A DNA stretch of 64,000 nt, taken from Candidatus Poribacteria bacterium (lineage in GTDB: Bacteria; Poribacteria; WGA-4E; GCA-2687025). Within the stretch, counting starts at the first letter, position 1; each line of letters starts with the position of its first letter. The notes below the pieces were generated by a model that did not search any database, was not told the origin of the DNA, and saw only the letters and a list, made by a program, of their open reading frames with translations. Both the position numbers and the translations under genes were made by a program. This document shows positions 29,464 to 39,544 of this stretch, piece after piece. The stretch covers positions 1 to 64,000 of the forward strand of contig BPJZ01000013.1 of NCBI GenBank assembly GCA_026004875.1. Reading direction: 5' to 3'.

Positions 29464-30966
29464 TTACTCTTCCAGCGGGATCGGCTGGGAGGTGATCCGC
29501 GCCGACTGCGGAGCCGACAGCGGCACTTCCTTTTGGGCCAACGTGTCTTCGGGGATGTAATCGCTGTAGTCGGCGATGTTCCCCGTCGTCAGCGAATAGA
29601 CCACGACGTTGGTCGCCCACCGATAGACGCCCGGCGAGTAGTTCACCGACCGGGTGGGCAGGTTGACCGCCTCCATGGCGCACATGTAGTCCCGACGGAT
29701 CATCATCGCGACCAGCTTGTCGCCCACGGAGATGCCCTCCAGATAGTTCCGCTTGGGCGGTCGGGTGCCCCACCAGAAGATGTCGAACCCGATTGGCGGT
29801 CCGTTCAGCTCATAGAAGGTGTGGTAGATCGGGTGATCGTTGGGCAGCCGCTCGATGCCGTATTCGGGCATCACCAGTCGCATCTGCGCCTGGAAGATTT
29901 TGATCATCGCCTGAGCTGGGGCGTTCACGCCGCAGTCGTCGAAGACCAGGAGCCCCTGCTTCTCGGTCAGGTAGGTGCGCAGGTTTTTCGCCTCCAGGTC
30001 GCTCAGGCGGTTGTCCAGCTTACCGCCGCCGCCCTCACGGATCAGCGAGCGCTGCTGCACCAGCGCCGGGTCGTGGCCGGTCATCCACAGCAGCGGCGAC
30101 TTGAGGAGGTTGGCGTCGCTCAGCTGGACGGCGCCTCCTTCGACGTTCAGGTCGGTTTTGATCTGGGTCTTTTCGTTCAGCCACTTGGCCAGGGCGTTCA
30201 GCGAGGACTGGTCCGCCCACCAGTCGGAGAGGTTGTGCTTGACTCGAACCAGTCGGAAGACGCCCTTGATGTCCTTTCCGCGTCCGACGACTCGGCCGCC
30301 CGGCTCGCCCTTGGGCAGCGGCAGCACGTCCTGCGCTCCGATCTTCAGGTTGACGGCCATCTCGCCGATGCCTTCCAGCTCAGCACCGACGTGCTCCACC
30401 AAGGAGATGCCGGCATGCTTGCCCTGGAAGGCGCGGGCCACCTGCACGCTCCCCACAACCGATCGGCCGATCTTGGGACCGGTGCCGATCCCCGTTCCGG
30501 CCACGGGGGCCGAAAAGGCTAGGGCGTCCGGGCTATCCTGCACCGGCAGGTCGGCGTGGGTCACCACCTGAGGCACCTCCACCCGTGGGTTGACCACGCG
30601 CGGCGCCACCGGATTGATCGGCGCGTTCACCTGGACCACTTTCGGCGCGTACTCCAAAACCGTTTCCGCCTGGACGTTGGAGGTCTTAATGTTGGCCGCC
30701 GTGGTGACGCGGGTCTGCACCACCTGCTGAACAACCGGCGTCTCGGTCAGGACGACCGGCTTGGGCAGCTGCTTGACCTCCGGCTTCCGGACCGTTGGCT
30801 TGGGCGGCGGCGGCGGAGCCACCATCTCAGCCGCAAACGGGTTCGGAAGAATCTCCTTCTCCACCAGGATGTACAGCGTCAGCGCGATCGCCAGAATCCC
30901 GTGGAAGATGATCGACAGCGTAAAGGCTACGCTCGTCCTACTTCTTGGCTTCCGTTCCATCTCCAT
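29464..30966 (-). CDS. TonB-like anchored protein with C-terminal DUF4159 domain
   Basis: 500 residues. A short cytoplasmic tail and one anchor helix (SVAFTLSIIFHGILAIALTL) are followed by a TonB-like Pro/Val-rich periplasmic stretch (MVAPPPPPKPTVRKPEVKQL). The middle part has repeated VV/NAP motifs and a central segment with GTGIGTGPKIGRSVVGSVQV. Residues 270-480 are DUF4159: LKSPLLWMTGHDPALVQQRS, LRTYLTEKQGLLVFDDCGVN, DHPIYHTFYELNGPPIGFD, a GIxVGDKLVAMMIRRDYMCA segment and GVYRWATNVVVYSLT. DUF4159 has a class I glutamine amidotransferase/ThuA-like fold and is often found in gene sets for gliding or biopolymer transport; its reaction is unknown. RBS GAGGAGG is present. Confidence 0.85.
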   Translation of the reverse strand: MEMERKPRSRTSVAFTLSIIFHGILAIALTLYILVEKEILPNPFAAEMVAPPPPPKPTVRKPEVKQLPKPVVLTETPVVQQVVQTRVTTAANIKTSNVQAETVLEYAPKVVQVNAPINPVAPRVVNPRVEVPQVVTHADLPVQDSPDALAFSAPVAGTGIGTGPKIGRSVVGSVQVARAFQGKHAGISLVEHVGAELEGIGEMAVNLKIGAQDVLPLPKGEPGGRVVGRGKDIKGVFRLVRVKHNLSDWWADQSSLNALAKWLNEKTQIKTDLNVEGGAVQLSDANLLKSPLLWMTGHDPALVQQRSLIREGGGGKLDNRLSDLEAKNLRTYLTEKQGLLVFDDCGVNAPAQAMIKIFQAQMRLVMPEYGIERLPNDHPIYHTFYELNGPPIGFDIFWWGTRPPKRNYLEGISVGDKLVAMMIRRDYMCAMEAVNLPTRSVNYSPGVYRWATNVVVYSLTTGNIADYSDYIPEDTLAQKEVPLSAPQSARITSQPIPLEE

Positions 30967-31281
30967 GATCCAACCTCCTCAAACAAAGCCTCGGCCTTGA
31001 CTCTCTCCATCAGAGGCGCCCGGCATCGCGACCCGTCGGCCCGTTCACGCCTCCCGCCCGATCTTTCTGAAGCGGCCTCTGCTCGTCTCCTCATAAGAGG
31101 CTACCTCATTTCGGGCCATCCGAAAAAGGGCACGCGCTCCGTTCACGGAAACAGACGGGCAACAATTGTGCCCGGCTCTTTGGCCGGTGACAAGCGGCCT
31201 CTCTTCGCCTTGCTGCCCTGAAGGCGCGCACGGACCAAGGGCTTAGCTGCCCCATATCGGGCAACTCCTCCGGCGTTCCGC
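30967..31281 (-). other. Intergenic region between phoU and the DUF4159 gene
   Basis: 315 bases with no credible ORF or tRNA. It contains the weak hairpin at 31156-31174 and the GAGGAGG ribosome-binding site for the DUF4159 gene. A promoter for that gene should lie here, but I see no confident -35/-10 pair. Confidence 0.6.
31156..31174 (-). terminator. Hairpin downstream of pstB-phoU (weak)
   Basis: CGGGCA / TGCCCG arms around ACAATTG form a small stem 108 bases beyond the phoU stop. On the minus strand it is followed by TCTGTTTCC. A possible terminator for the pstB-phoU transcript. Confidence 0.4.
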
Positions 31282-31932
31282 TCAATACCGGTGTTTGACG
31301 ACCGCCCCTTCGACGATGAAGATCACATCTTCGGCGATGTTGGTCGCGTGGTCGGCGATCCGCTCCAGGTTCCGGAAGATCATCAAGATGTTCAGCGCCC
31401 GTTGAATCGTGGACGGGTCGCTCATCATGTAGGTCAACAGCTCGCGATGGACCTGATCGTACACCTCGTCCACCAGTTGATCTTGGGTCAGAATGCGTCG
31501 GGCCCGCTCGGCGTCTCGGTCCAAGAGCGCTGCCATCGCTTCATCGAGCATCTTTGCGACGTGCTCCGCCGTTCGAGGTAGGTCCACATACGGCTTAAGC
31601 GGCGGCTCCAGAGCCAGGGTGCGGGCATGCTTGGCGATGTTCCGCGCCTGATCTCCCACTCGTTCCAGGTCCGAGTTGATCCGAAGCGCTGTGACAATAA
31701 AGCGCAGGTTGGTCGCCAACGGACCGTGAAGGATCAGCCGGAGAACCAGTTCGTCGATCTCCAGCTCCATCTCGTCCACGGTGTCGTCGTAGCGGATCAC
31801 CTCCTCGGCCAACTCCTGGTCCTGAGTCACCACCGCCCGAACGGCGTCCTGGAGCATCCGGTCCACGCTCCTTTTCATCGCTTGCAGGCGGCGTTCCAGC
31901 TCCTGAATTCCCTCTTCTAACCGCGTCGGCAT
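31282..31932 (-). CDS. phoU: Phosphate transport regulator PhoU
   Basis: 216-residue all-helical protein that binds the Pst transporter and the PhoR kinase and dampens phosphate-starvation signalling. It has two three-helix PhoU repeats, each with a metal-binding E-x-x-x-D-x-x-x-N motif: DLERVGDQARNIAKHARTL and NLERIADHATNIAEDVIFIV. The N-terminus LEEGIQELERRLQAMKRSVD is typical. It lies 14 bp after pstB on the same strand, so the two are co-transcribed, probably with uvrA and the nucleotidyltransferase gene upstream. Confidence 0.96.
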   Translation of the reverse strand: MPTRLEEGIQELERRLQAMKRSVDRMLQDAVRAVVTQDQELAEEVIRYDDTVDEMELEIDELVLRLILHGPLATNLRFIVTALRINSDLERVGDQARNIAKHARTLALEPPLKPYVDLPRTAEHVAKMLDEAMAALLDRDAERARRILTQDQLVDEVYDQVHRELLTYMMSDPSTIQRALNILMIFRNLERIADHATNIAEDVIFIVEGAVVKHRY

Positions 31933-31946
31933 CGCTCCAGCTCCCC

Positions 31947-32726
31947 TTATCCAAAGCGACCGGTGATGTACTCCTCGGTGAGCCGTTCGCGCGGATTCTC
32001 AAAGATTTGGGCCGTTTCGCCAAACTCGACGAGCTCTCCCATCCAAAAGAAGGCTGTGTAGTCCGAGACGCGAGTCGCCTGAAGCATGTTGTGCGTGACG
32101 ATGACGATCGTGTACTCGGCCTTCAGCTCGTGGATCAGCTCCTCGATCCGTTGGGTGGCGATCGGGTCCAGCGCGGAAGCCGGTTCGTCCATCAGGATCA
32201 CCTCCGGCTGAACGGCCAACGTCCGGGCAATGCAGAGCCGTTGCTGTTGTCCGCCAGAAAGCTCCAGCGCTGAGTCGTGGAGTCGGTCCTTCACCTCGTC
32301 CCAGAGCGCCGCAGCTCGAAGGCTAGCCTCCACCCGTGCTTCAAGCTCCGCCTTGTTGCGCACCATCTTGTTGACCCGCAAGCCGTAGGCGACATTCTCA
32401 AAAATCGACTTGGGGAACGGGTTGGAGCGCTGGAAGACCATCCCCACGCGCCGCCGGAGCGTTACAACGTCCACGTCTTCGCGCAGGATGTCCTCTCCGT
32501 CCAAGAAGACCTTCCCGCTGACCCTGACGTCTGGGATGATGTCGTTCATCCGGTTCAGGCAACGAAGGAAGGTGGATTTTCCGCAGCCGGACGGTCCGAT
32601 CAGCGCCGTCACCCGGTTCGAGTAGACCTCTAGGTTGATCCCTTTGAGCGCGTGGAAGTCGCCATAATAAAGGTTCAGGTCGTGGACGGATATCTTGACC
32701 TTTGGGGGCAACGGCCCGTCAGCCAT
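31947..32726 (-). CDS. pstB: Phosphate ABC transporter ATP-binding protein PstB
   Basis: ATPase of the phosphate importer, about 260 residues. Walker [10 protein letters not shown] (about residues 44-52), Q-loop [23 protein letters not shown] signature [16 protein letters not shown], Walker [17 protein letters not shown] and the H-loop [15 protein letters not shown] are all intact. The end EEYITGRFG is the family's usual terminus. ATG 32726 is chosen because AGAGGAGG sits 8 bases upstream; the in-frame ATG 32762 would place that RBS inside the gene. It should energise PstC and PstA, whose genes lie near 4.7-8.6 kb rather than alongside. Confidence 0.97.
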   Translation of the reverse strand: MADGPLPPKVKISVHDLNLYYGDFHALKGINLEVYSNRVTALIGPSGCGKSTFLRCLNRMNDIIPDVRVSGKVFLDGEDILREDVDVVTLRRRVGMVFQRSNPFPKSIFENVAYGLRVNKMVRNKAELEARVEASLRAAALWDEVKDRLHDSALELSGGQQQRLCIARTLAVQPEVILMDEPASALDPIATQRIEELIHELKAEYTIVIVTHNMLQATRVSDYTAFFWMGELVEFGETAQIFENPRERLTEEYITGRFG

Positions 32727-32802
32727 CCGCGTTCCTCCTCTGTTGGATCGGTCCGCCCTCATCAGGGATGGTAACTCCCGCCAGGAAGGGGATCAATCCG
32801 GT

Positions 32803-35691
32803 TCAGGAGGGCCTTAATTGCTCCTTTGTAGGGAGAACTCGGCGTAGGTAGCGCCCCGTGTAGGAACGTTCGCAAGCGGCGATCTCCTCCGGCGGTCCGG
32901 CGATCAGCACCTCTCCGCCGTTGTGGCCGCCCTCTGGCCCCAGGTCGATCACCCAGTCGGCGCACTTGATCACATCCAAGTGGTGTTCGATCACGACGAC
33001 CGTATTTCCGGCCTGGACAAGCCGGTTCAGACAGTCCAACAATCGCTGGATGTCGGCGAGGTGAAGGCCGGTGGTCGGCTCATCGAGCAGGTAGAGTTTG
33101 TGGGCGCCGCGCTTGACCTTGCCGAGTTCGGTGGCCAGCTTGACCCGCTGGGCTTCGCCGCCGGAGAGCGTTGTTGAGGACTGGCCTAACCGAAGGTATC
33201 CCAGCCCCAGGTCGTCGAGCACTTGGAGCTTTCGGGCGACCGGGCGCACGTCGGCGAAAAACTCGACGGCCTCCTCGATCGTCATCTCAAGGACCTCAGC
33301 GATGCTTTTCTCCTTGTAGAGGACCTCTAGGGTCTCCTCGTTGAACCGAGCGCCTCGACACACCGGACAGGGCACCTCCACGTCCGGCATGAAGTGAAGC
33401 GAGGTGGTCACCACCCCTTCGCCGGAGCACTCCTCGCAGCGGCCCCCCTTGACGTTGAAGCTAAACCGTCCCGGCTGATAGCCCCGCCGTTGGGCCTCCG
33501 GCGTCTGGGCGAACAGCTTCCGAATCGAATCGAAGACGCCTACGTAGGTCGCCGGGTTGGACTTTGGCGTCCGTCCGATGGGGGACTGGTCGATATTCAC
33601 CACGTCCGTAAGCTGCTCGAGCCCCTCGATAGCGTCGTGGTCGCCGGGGATCGTCCGGCTGTCGTAGAAGACCGAGTGAAGCTTCTTGTAGAGGATTTCG
33701 TTGATCAGCGTGCTCTTCCCGGAGCCGGAGGCACCGGTAATGCAGACGAAGAGCCCAAGGGGGATCTCGACGTCTATGTTTTTCAGGTTGTTCTCACGGG
33801 CGCCCCGGATACGGAGCCAGCGGGATTGCTGGGGTTGGCGACGTTTCGTGGGGACCTCGATCCGCTTTCGACCGCTGAGGTACTGGCCCGTCAGCGAGGC
33901 GGGGTTGTTGAGCACTTCCTCAACCGAACCTTGAGCGACGATTTCACCCCCGTGAACTCCTGGTCCCGGCCCTAGCTCTAGGATGTGGTCCGCCGCCCGG
34001 ATCGTCTCTTCGTCGTGCTCGACGACGATCACCGTGTTGCCGATGTCCCGGAGGCGGCGGAGCGTCTGGATCATCTTTTCGTTGTCGCGCGGGTGCAAGC
34101 CGATGCTCGGTTCGTCCAGGACGTAGAGCATTCCCATCAATCCAGAGCCGATCTGAGTCGAAAGCCGGATCCGTTGTGCTTCGCCGCCGGAGAGCGTGCC
34201 GGATTTCCGGTTGAGGCTCAGGTAGTCCAGACCGATCCCCAAGAGGATGTCGAGCCGAGCGAGGATCTCTCGTAGGACCGTCTCAGCCCCAGCCCGGAAC
34301 GGCGTCTTGATCGGCGTCTGGGCCAGGAACTCCCGGAGATCGGAGAGTTGCATCTCTCCCAGCTCGTGAATGTTCTTCCCGCCGATTGTGACCAGGAGGC
34401 GTGGACCGCGGAGCCGCGTCCCGCCGCATTCTGGGCAGTCGTGCTCCACCATGACCCGCCGCAGCCACTCCTCCATGCCGGAGTGGGACTCTGCCCGCCG
34501 CCGATAACGACGATAGGTGCGATCAATCTGGGTCGCCACCCCGTCAAAGCGCCAAGGCTCCCCTTCCCGGTCAAAGGGGCGCTTTGCCTCCGGTGGCGTC
34601 CGGAGCGGAAACCGCTCCCCCTTTGTCCCATAAAGGAGGATCTCACGAACCGTCTCGGGAAGCTCCTCCCAGGGGGTATCCAAACTGAAACCGTAGTGCT
34701 GGGCAAGACTGTACATAATCCGTCCGCCCCAAGCGTCCGGATTATAGACGAACGCTTCGCGGACAAAGGCCCCTTCTCGGATGCTCCGCCGCTTGTCGGG
34801 GACCAGCAGGTCGGGATGCACCTGAAGGTAGGTTCCCAACCCCGAACAGGTCGAGCAGGCCGCTTCAGGATTGTTAAACTGAAAGTATCCCGGCGTTGGC
34901 TCCAGCATGGTGACCCTCGCCGAGCTGGCAAAGCCCGCGTAGAAGGCCTCCTCGTCCACACCGACCGCGTCGGCGTTGAGCAGAACGATTCGGAGAAAGT
35001 GCTCCCCTAAAAGGGGCACGGCCCGGATCGCCGACTTAACGCTCTTTTCGATCTCCGGACCGATCAGGAAGCGATCTACCAGCACCTCCATTCGGTAGGT
35101 GCGGTCCTCGTCGAGCGTTGACTCTTCACTCAGGTCTATCAGCTCGTCGTCCACGTAGAGCCGTTTGTAGCCCTTCGAGCGGATCTCCCCAAACAGGTAG
35201 GGGTAATCCTCGCCGTAGATCTTCCAAACCGGGGCGCGGATCTCCACCTCGGTTCCCGGCGGAAGGGTAACGATTCGCTCGACGATCTGGGCCACGTTAA
35301 AGCTGGGGATCGGCTCGCCGGTGTAGGGGCAGTGGGCCTGTCCGGCCAACGCAAAGAGCAGATTCAAGTAGCTACTGATGTCGGTCATCGTCCCGACGGT
35401 GGAACGGGGATTGTTCGCCGCCGTCTTTTGCTCAATCGAGACGACCGGCGAGAGCCCATAGACGAAATCCACGTCCGGCTTTTTCAGCTGCTCTACAAAC
35501 CGGCGCGAGTAGGAGGAGAGCGACTCCAAGAATCGGCGCTGAGCCTCAGCATAGATTGTCTCAAAGGCCAGAGAGGACTTGCCAGAGCCGCTCAGACCGG
35601 TCAGGACGATCAGCCGATCGCGGGGCAACACCACGTGGATGTTCTTCAGGTTGTTCTCTCGGGCCCCGATCACCTCGATCGTGGTTCTCAC
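32803..35691 (-). CDS. uvrA: Excinuclease ABC subunit UvrA
   Basis: DNA-damage recognition ATPase of nucleotide excision repair, about 962 residues. It has two ABC ATPase halves (Walker [15 protein letters not shown] and [14 protein letters not shown]; signatures [20 protein letters not shown] and [17 protein letters not shown]) and the [20 protein letters not shown] segment. The second zinc module is intact (CEECSGEG ... [10 protein letters not shown]). The first zinc module looks incomplete: where other UvrAs have CPxCG before the FNNP motif, this reads [14 protein letters not shown], and only the CSTC half remains. Start GTG 35691 has GGAGGGAG 5-6 bases upstream and overlaps the preceding stop by GTGA. 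pstB follows 76 bp downstream. Confidence 0.97.
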   Translation of the reverse strand: MRTTIEVIGARENNLKNIHVVLPRDRLIVLTGLSGSGKSSLAFETIYAEAQRRFLESLSSYSRRFVEQLKKPDVDFVYGLSPVVSIEQKTAANNPRSTVGTMTDISSYLNLLFALAGQAHCPYTGEPIPSFNVAQIVERIVTLPPGTEVEIRAPVWKIYGEDYPYLFGEIRSKGYKRLYVDDELIDLSEESTLDEDRTYRMEVLVDRFLIGPEIEKSVKSAIRAVPLLGEHFLRIVLLNADAVGVDEEAFYAGFASSARVTMLEPTPGYFQFNNPEAACSTCSGLGTYLQVHPDLLVPDKRRSIREGAFVREAFVYNPDAWGGRIMYSLAQHYGFSLDTPWEELPETVREILLYGTKGERFPLRTPPEAKRPFDREGEPWRFDGVATQIDRTYRRYRRRAESHSGMEEWLRRVMVEHDCPECGGTRLRGPRLLVTIGGKNIHELGEMQLSDLREFLAQTPIKTPFRAGAETVLREILARLDILLGIGLDYLSLNRKSGTLSGGEAQRIRLSTQIGSGLMGMLYVLDEPSIGLHPRDNEKMIQTLRRLRDIGNTVIVVEHDEETIRAADHILELGPGPGVHGGEIVAQGSVEEVLNNPASLTGQYLSGRKRIEVPTKRRQPQQSRWLRIRGARENNLKNIDVEIPLGLFVCITGASGSGKSTLINEILYKKLHSVFYDSRTIPGDHDAIEGLEQLTDVVNIDQSPIGRTPKSNPATYVGVFDSIRKLFAQTPEAQRRGYQPGRFSFNVKGGRCEECSGEGVVTTSLHFMPDVEVPCPVCRGARFNEETLEVLYKEKSIAEVLEMTIEEAVEFFADVRPVARKLQVLDDLGLGYLRLGQSSTTLSGGEAQRVKLATELGKVKRGAHKLYLLDEPTTGLHLADIQRLLDCLNRLVQAGNTVVVIEHHLDVIKCADWVIDLGPEGGHNGGEVLIAGPPEEIAACERSYTGRYLRRVLPTKEQLRPS

Positions 35692-36623
35692 GGGAGCTCC
35701 CTCCACTCGTCATAGTAAAAAGCGGCCTCTTCGACGGTCGTCCGACTTTTGGGGGTCAAGCGGGTCGGTTGGGAGGCGGCGACCAGGAAGCCGTGGTAGG
35801 CCAGCCATTCACAGGCGATCACGATCTCCCGATTCTGGGCAACGCGCTCGAACCGCTCGGCGATCTCCGTTGCGGTTCGGGGTGTTCCTTCCTCTTTGAG
35901 GTAATCAAAGAGAGGGCGGAACAGCTCTCCGGCTCGGTTCAGAAGGTACGTCCGTACCCGGTCCAACGCCGCACCGACCGTTTTAGCGTTCTTGGGTTGG
36001 TCCATCAGCTCCAGATAAAGGGGTCGAAAAAGCTCCGGGCTCAGCTCACAAGCCCGCTGGAGGTTCTCGCGCGAGGTGACCTCGCCGTGATCGAGCACTT
36101 CCAGAGCGGCTAGACCGTCTAGGACTTCAAGAAGCCACTTATAGGCATAGGCGTAGTCTCGCTTGACGACGTACCACTTTTCGGCCTTGATAAACGTTGG
36201 CAGCAGCCAGGTCGCCCAGCGCATTCGCTGAAGCTCTCGGTCGCGGTCGCCCAGGGCGCGGGTCTGCTCGTAATACTCCCGGATGGATTCGTCGCGCGTG
36301 AACAGCAGTCGGCTTCGGGCAAGGCTGGAGTGGATGAACCCGCTCTGAAGGGAGCCTTCGATCTCCTTCCGGAACTCCCGTCGGGGGAGCAGGTGGACGT
36401 GAAAGAACAGTCCGTCTTCGCAGAGGACATAACTTTTTGATTGGGCGTCGTCCTGAGCAATCAGGAGGATGTCCACGTCGGACTGCTCCCAAACCTCATC
36501 GTAGGAGAGGCTCCCAAAGAGAATGGCTGCTAGAACGCGCCGATCCTCCTGAACGCGGGCTAGAAAGCTCTCCAGCGCCGCCTGAAATCGCTCCTGGACG
36601 CTCGCCCCCTCCTGGGTCGTCAT
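35688..36623 (-). CDS. Nucleotidyltransferase-domain protein
   Basis: 311 residues. The N-terminal Pol beta-type nucleotidyltransferase fold is marked by [20 protein letters not shown] followed by DILLI: the GS motif and SDxD metal-binding pair. Residues 150-311 are helical, with [20 protein letters not shown] and a winged-helix-like end ([20 protein letters not shown]). This resembles uncharacterised nucleotidyltransferases related to antibiotic adenylyltransferases and MNT-type proteins; the substrate is unknown and no HEPN partner is nearby. It is coupled to uvrA by a GTGA overlap and heads the minus-strand uvrA-pstB-phoU run. Confidence 0.85.
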   Translation of the reverse strand: MTTQEGASVQERFQAALESFLARVQEDRRVLAAILFGSLSYDEVWEQSDVDILLIAQDDAQSKSYVLCEDGLFFHVHLLPRREFRKEIEGSLQSGFIHSSLARSRLLFTRDESIREYYEQTRALGDRDRELQRMRWATWLLPTFIKAEKWYVVKRDYAYAYKWLLEVLDGLAALEVLDHGEVTSRENLQRACELSPELFRPLYLELMDQPKNAKTVGAALDRVRTYLLNRAGELFRPLFDYLKEEGTPRTATEIAERFERVAQNREIVIACEWLAYHGFLVAASQPTRLTPKSRTTVEEAAFYYDEWRELP

Positions 36624-36735
36624 CGCCTTTCGCCTAGGCTTATCTTGGATGGAAAATGAAACCGTAACCCCCTGCGCTTGGACAACGGTGGACAGATCCG
36701 CGGCGTTTCTTTAGTATGGGGCGGAGGCAGGACCC

Positions 36736-37182
36736 TTGTCTAATCGAGCGGATCGCCCCGAATTGGGGTTGCTGAGCGGTCTTTTTGTCTACGGGACGCT
36801 GCGGAGCGGAGAGCCGGCCCATGGAATGCTGGTCCCCCCTCCAGTGCAGGTCCTCCCGGGAGAGGTGGAGGGACGGCTGTTTGCGCTTCCAGAGGGCTAT
36901 CCGGGGTTGTTGGACGGCACCGGTCGAGTGCGCGGGGAGCTGCTCCTGTACCCCGGAGGGGTGCCGCTCCCCTTGCTGAACCGAGTGGATCGGTTCGAGG
37001 GCTACTACGGCCCGGGGGACCCAAGGAACCTGTACGACCGGATCGTGGTGGTCGTCCTGACGCCTCGAGGGGAGCTTTCGGCCTACGCCTATCGGTATCG
37101 GGATGCCGAGCGAGCCCAGCGCCTTGGGGTCTGGATTCCCCACGGAGACTGGGCCCGCTACCGGCGTGAGCGCCAGATTTGA
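36736..37182 (+). CDS. Gamma-glutamylcyclotransferase (AIG2/GGCT)-like protein
   Basis: 148 residues. The fold's glycine loop appears as GLFVYGTLRSGEPAHGML, followed by GRLFALPEGYPGLLDGTGRV and the catalytic-type acid in VDRFEGYYGPGDPRNLYDRI. Relatives cyclise gamma-glutamyl compounds to 5-oxoproline or degrade related amine conjugates. TTG 36736 is taken as start because GGAGGCAGG precedes it. It is divergent from the nucleotidyltransferase gene and alone in its orientation, with 11 bp to the convergent barrel gene. Confidence 0.85.
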   Translation: MSNRADRPELGLLSGLFVYGTLRSGEPAHGMLVPPPVQVLPGEVEGRLFALPEGYPGLLDGTGRVRGELLLYPGGVPLPLLNRVDRFEGYYGPGDPRNLYDRIVVVVLTPRGELSAYAYRYRDAERAQRLGVWIPHGDWARYRRERQI

Positions 37183-37192
37183 CGCTCGGCGC

Positions 37193-38482
37193 TCAAAAGT
37201 CCAACGTGACTCCACCCGTCCACCAGTCGGTCTCGAGATCGCCGTAGTAGGCGACGCCCGCCTTCAGGAAGGCCAGCGCCACTTCCAGTCCGAAGGTGGG
37301 ATAACCGTGGTTGTTCCCTGCACGGACAGCCAGCCGGAGGGGACTGCGGGGCAACAACACCGCCTCGATCCCCAGGTGTAGGTAGTCGGTAAAGGAGTTG
37401 TTTCGGAACTCCTCAAGGTGATTGTCTCCAGCCGGGCTGCTGAGCGCGGCGGCCACCTGCAGGTCGAGCAGGTCGTTTTCGCGGTTCAGCGCGCGTAGCG
37501 GGCGAGCAGCAAGGCCCACCGTCAGCGTCCGCGGAAAGCGTCCCTCCCCGACGTTGGAGACCAAGCTGCGAACCACTAGCGCCGAGCGGAGATAGTCGGT
37601 ATGCTCTGCCTGCAGCCCCAAGTCCACGCCAAAGCCCCGCGTCGTCTCCGTGTTTTCGTCCACGAGATCCAGCACGTCCTGAAAGGAGGAGACCTCCTGA
37701 TCGGCGCCAAAGCGCAGGTGTTCCTCTTGGAACCGCTCCGGATGGAGCGCTTCGGCGATCTCAAACTGATCGTTCCGGTACTTCCGGTTGACCCATCGCC
37801 AGCCCAAACCGGCCCGGACGGTCCGCACGAAGGGCAGCTCCACGTGGCGCTTGGCCGCTACGGCTGCCTGGATGGTGGCCACCTCTAAGGCTCCGCTCCA
37901 TTGGACGCGGTCGTCCAGAGTGTCCAGCACAACCGAACGCCAAGGAAGCCCCGCCCGGCGGAACCGAAACCAGCTGAACGCTCGGTTGGTGACGTTCACA
38001 CCGGCTGTGATCGGCGTCTGAGCCACTTCAAACAAGGGCGCCCCCAAGCTCAAGACGACAAAGTCCGACTGGAGAGCGAGATCCCTTCGCCGGAGCCGCG
38101 CGATCCGATCCACCAGTCGTTGCGCCGCTGGGTGGTCCACCACCTGGTCTTCAGGGAGTCCGGAGAGTTCGTCCAGGTCGCTGAGCAGGTCGGGCAGCTC
38201 GGCGGTCTCATCTACTAGGTCCTTGGAGACTCGAGCCTGAATCGGCGTGAGCCGGAGCGTGAACCGCTCTAAGTGGCTCAGGCCGGCGGGATTGTAGTTA
38301 AAGCTGTCCAGGTCGTCGGCGAGCGCCTCGTAGGCGTTTCCCAGGGCCATCGGGCGCAACCCTCGATGGGGCAGGAGCGGAAGGATCTCTTCAGCGGCAG
38401 CGGTCGTCACCAGGAGCCCACAAAGGCCGAGCACCCATCCCCAGCCGATCCATTGTCCGACGCGTTGCAAAGTCCGGTACAT
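37193..38482 (-). CDS. Outer-membrane beta-barrel protein (PorV/UPF0164-like)
   Basis: 429 residues with an N-terminal signal peptide (WVLGLCGLLVTTAAAEEI). The mature start PMALGNAYEALADDLDSFNY runs into NPAGLSHL, the pattern of FadL/PorV/UPF0164-type barrels. A 75-residue helical insert (LPDLLSDLDELSGLPEDQVV) is followed by alternating beta strands and a terminal aromatic (GGVTLDF) suited to BAM-dependent insertion. It is directly downstream (15 bp) of the lipoprotein gene and most likely co-expressed with it. Its function may be transport of hydrophobic compounds or scaffolding of an outer-membrane complex; the sequence does not decide. Confidence 0.8.
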   Translation of the reverse strand: MYRTLQRVGQWIGWGWVLGLCGLLVTTAAAEEILPLLPHRGLRPMALGNAYEALADDLDSFNYNPAGLSHLERFTLRLTPIQARVSKDLVDETAELPDLLSDLDELSGLPEDQVVDHPAAQRLVDRIARLRRRDLALQSDFVVLSLGAPLFEVAQTPITAGVNVTNRAFSWFRFRRAGLPWRSVVLDTLDDRVQWSGALEVATIQAAVAAKRHVELPFVRTVRAGLGWRWVNRKYRNDQFEIAEALHPERFQEEHLRFGADQEVSSFQDVLDLVDENTETTRGFGVDLGLQAEHTDYLRSALVVRSLVSNVGEGRFPRTLTVGLAARPLRALNRENDLLDLQVAAALSSPAGDNHLEEFRNNSFTDYLHLGIEAVLLPRSPLRLAVRAGNNHGYPTFGLEVALAFLKAGVAYYGDLETDWWTGGVTLDF

Positions 38483-38497
38483 CGTTCTCGCCCTTTC

Positions 38498-39436
38498 CTA
38501 CTGTTCCTGAAGGATCCGCTCAACGAGGTCCGCCGGCAGCGTCTCGATGACGAATCCCCACGACTCCAGCTGACGGATCAGCTCCTCGATCAGCTCCCGA
38601 TCCACGGAGTCGCGGAGCTCATCAATGGCCGCTTTGAGATCGGGGGCGACTTCGCCCAACCGCTCCGCCGCCTCGTTCAGGTGGAACAGGGCGCTACGCT
38701 GGTAGAGGGCCTCGTCTAGTTGGGGGAGCACCTCTTCCGCCCGCACGGTGCCGCCGGTCAGCAGACGAATCGCGTTAACCATCGCTTGCCGCTGCTGATC
38801 GTTGAAGAGCGCCAACACTTCCCGGGGCCGGAGCCCCTCGACGTTCTGTTTGAACACGAAGTCGTAAACGTTCGCGCTGTCGGCCTCCGGCGAGTAGCGA
38901 ATCTCGTACAGCTCCCCGCCGGCTTCAGCCAGGATGCCGACCGCGTTCAGGGTGTAAAGGTAGGAAAGGTAGAAGTGAATCATCGCCTCGTCGGTCCTGG
39001 ACAGGCCGAGCTCTTCAGCAAACTCCTCGATCAACTCCTGTCCGTCTTCCTGAAAGAGCGGGGCCTCCAGCGTGTCGATGAAGAGCGGCTCCTCCAAGGT
39101 GTACAGCTCGATCGGGTCCAAGGAGGTCCCCGTCGCTTCGAAGACTTCGTAGAAGGAGTCGATCGCCGTCTGCAGCTCCTGCTGAACCCGAGGGGAGGTC
39201 AACGCCTCTGGCGCGGGGAGCTCCTCCTTGAGGCTCCTGAGCGAGCCGATCTTGTCCAGGTCGAGCTGAACGTCGGCCCGTTCCATGGCCGTCTCCGCCG
39301 TGAGGAGCGCTTGACTGGCCTGCTGGAGGGAGGCGGGGATCTCTTCCTCCTCCTCGGCGCTGGGCCGTTCGGCGCAGCCGAACAGGGAGCTCAGCAGAAG
39401 CAGCGTCCCGGAGAGAAAAATCAGAGGGCGTTTCAT
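38498..39436 (-). CDS. Lipoprotein of unknown function
   Basis: 312 residues. A type II signal peptide MKRPLIFLSGTLLLLSSLFG is followed by Cys21 (lipobox LFGC), then an acidic stretch EEEEEIP. The mature part is mainly helical: QQASQALLTAETAMERADVQ, EAMIHFYLSYLYTLNAVGIL, RQAMVNAIRLLTGGTVRAEE, and paired acidic helices near the end. I recognise no family. Position +2 after Cys is Ala, so the outer membrane is the likely destination. It is 15 bp upstream of the beta-barrel gene, suggesting that the two proteins work together. Confidence 0.75.
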   Translation of the reverse strand: MKRPLIFLSGTLLLLSSLFGCAERPSAEEEEEIPASLQQASQALLTAETAMERADVQLDLDKIGSLRSLKEELPAPEALTSPRVQQELQTAIDSFYEVFEATGTSLDPIELYTLEEPLFIDTLEAPLFQEDGQELIEEFAEELGLSRTDEAMIHFYLSYLYTLNAVGILAEAGGELYEIRYSPEADSANVYDFVFKQNVEGLRPREVLALFNDQQRQAMVNAIRLLTGGTVRAEEVLPQLDEALYQRSALFHLNEAAERLGEVAPDLKAAIDELRDSVDRELIEELIRQLESWGFVIETLPADLVERILQEQ

Positions 39437-39544
39437 CAGAAACTCCTGTTAAATTGAGGCCGCGCAAACCCGTTGTACTTCCAAGAGGAGTATTGCGCAT
39501 CCACCCACTGAGAACGCAAGCTGTCCCCCAGGGTTCAACGAGCG

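Noticed and set aside
29293..30522. 409-codon open frame on the plus strand
   Set aside because: Antisense to the TonB-like/DUF4159 gene; Arg/His/Gln-rich composition typical of GC-rich shadow frames.
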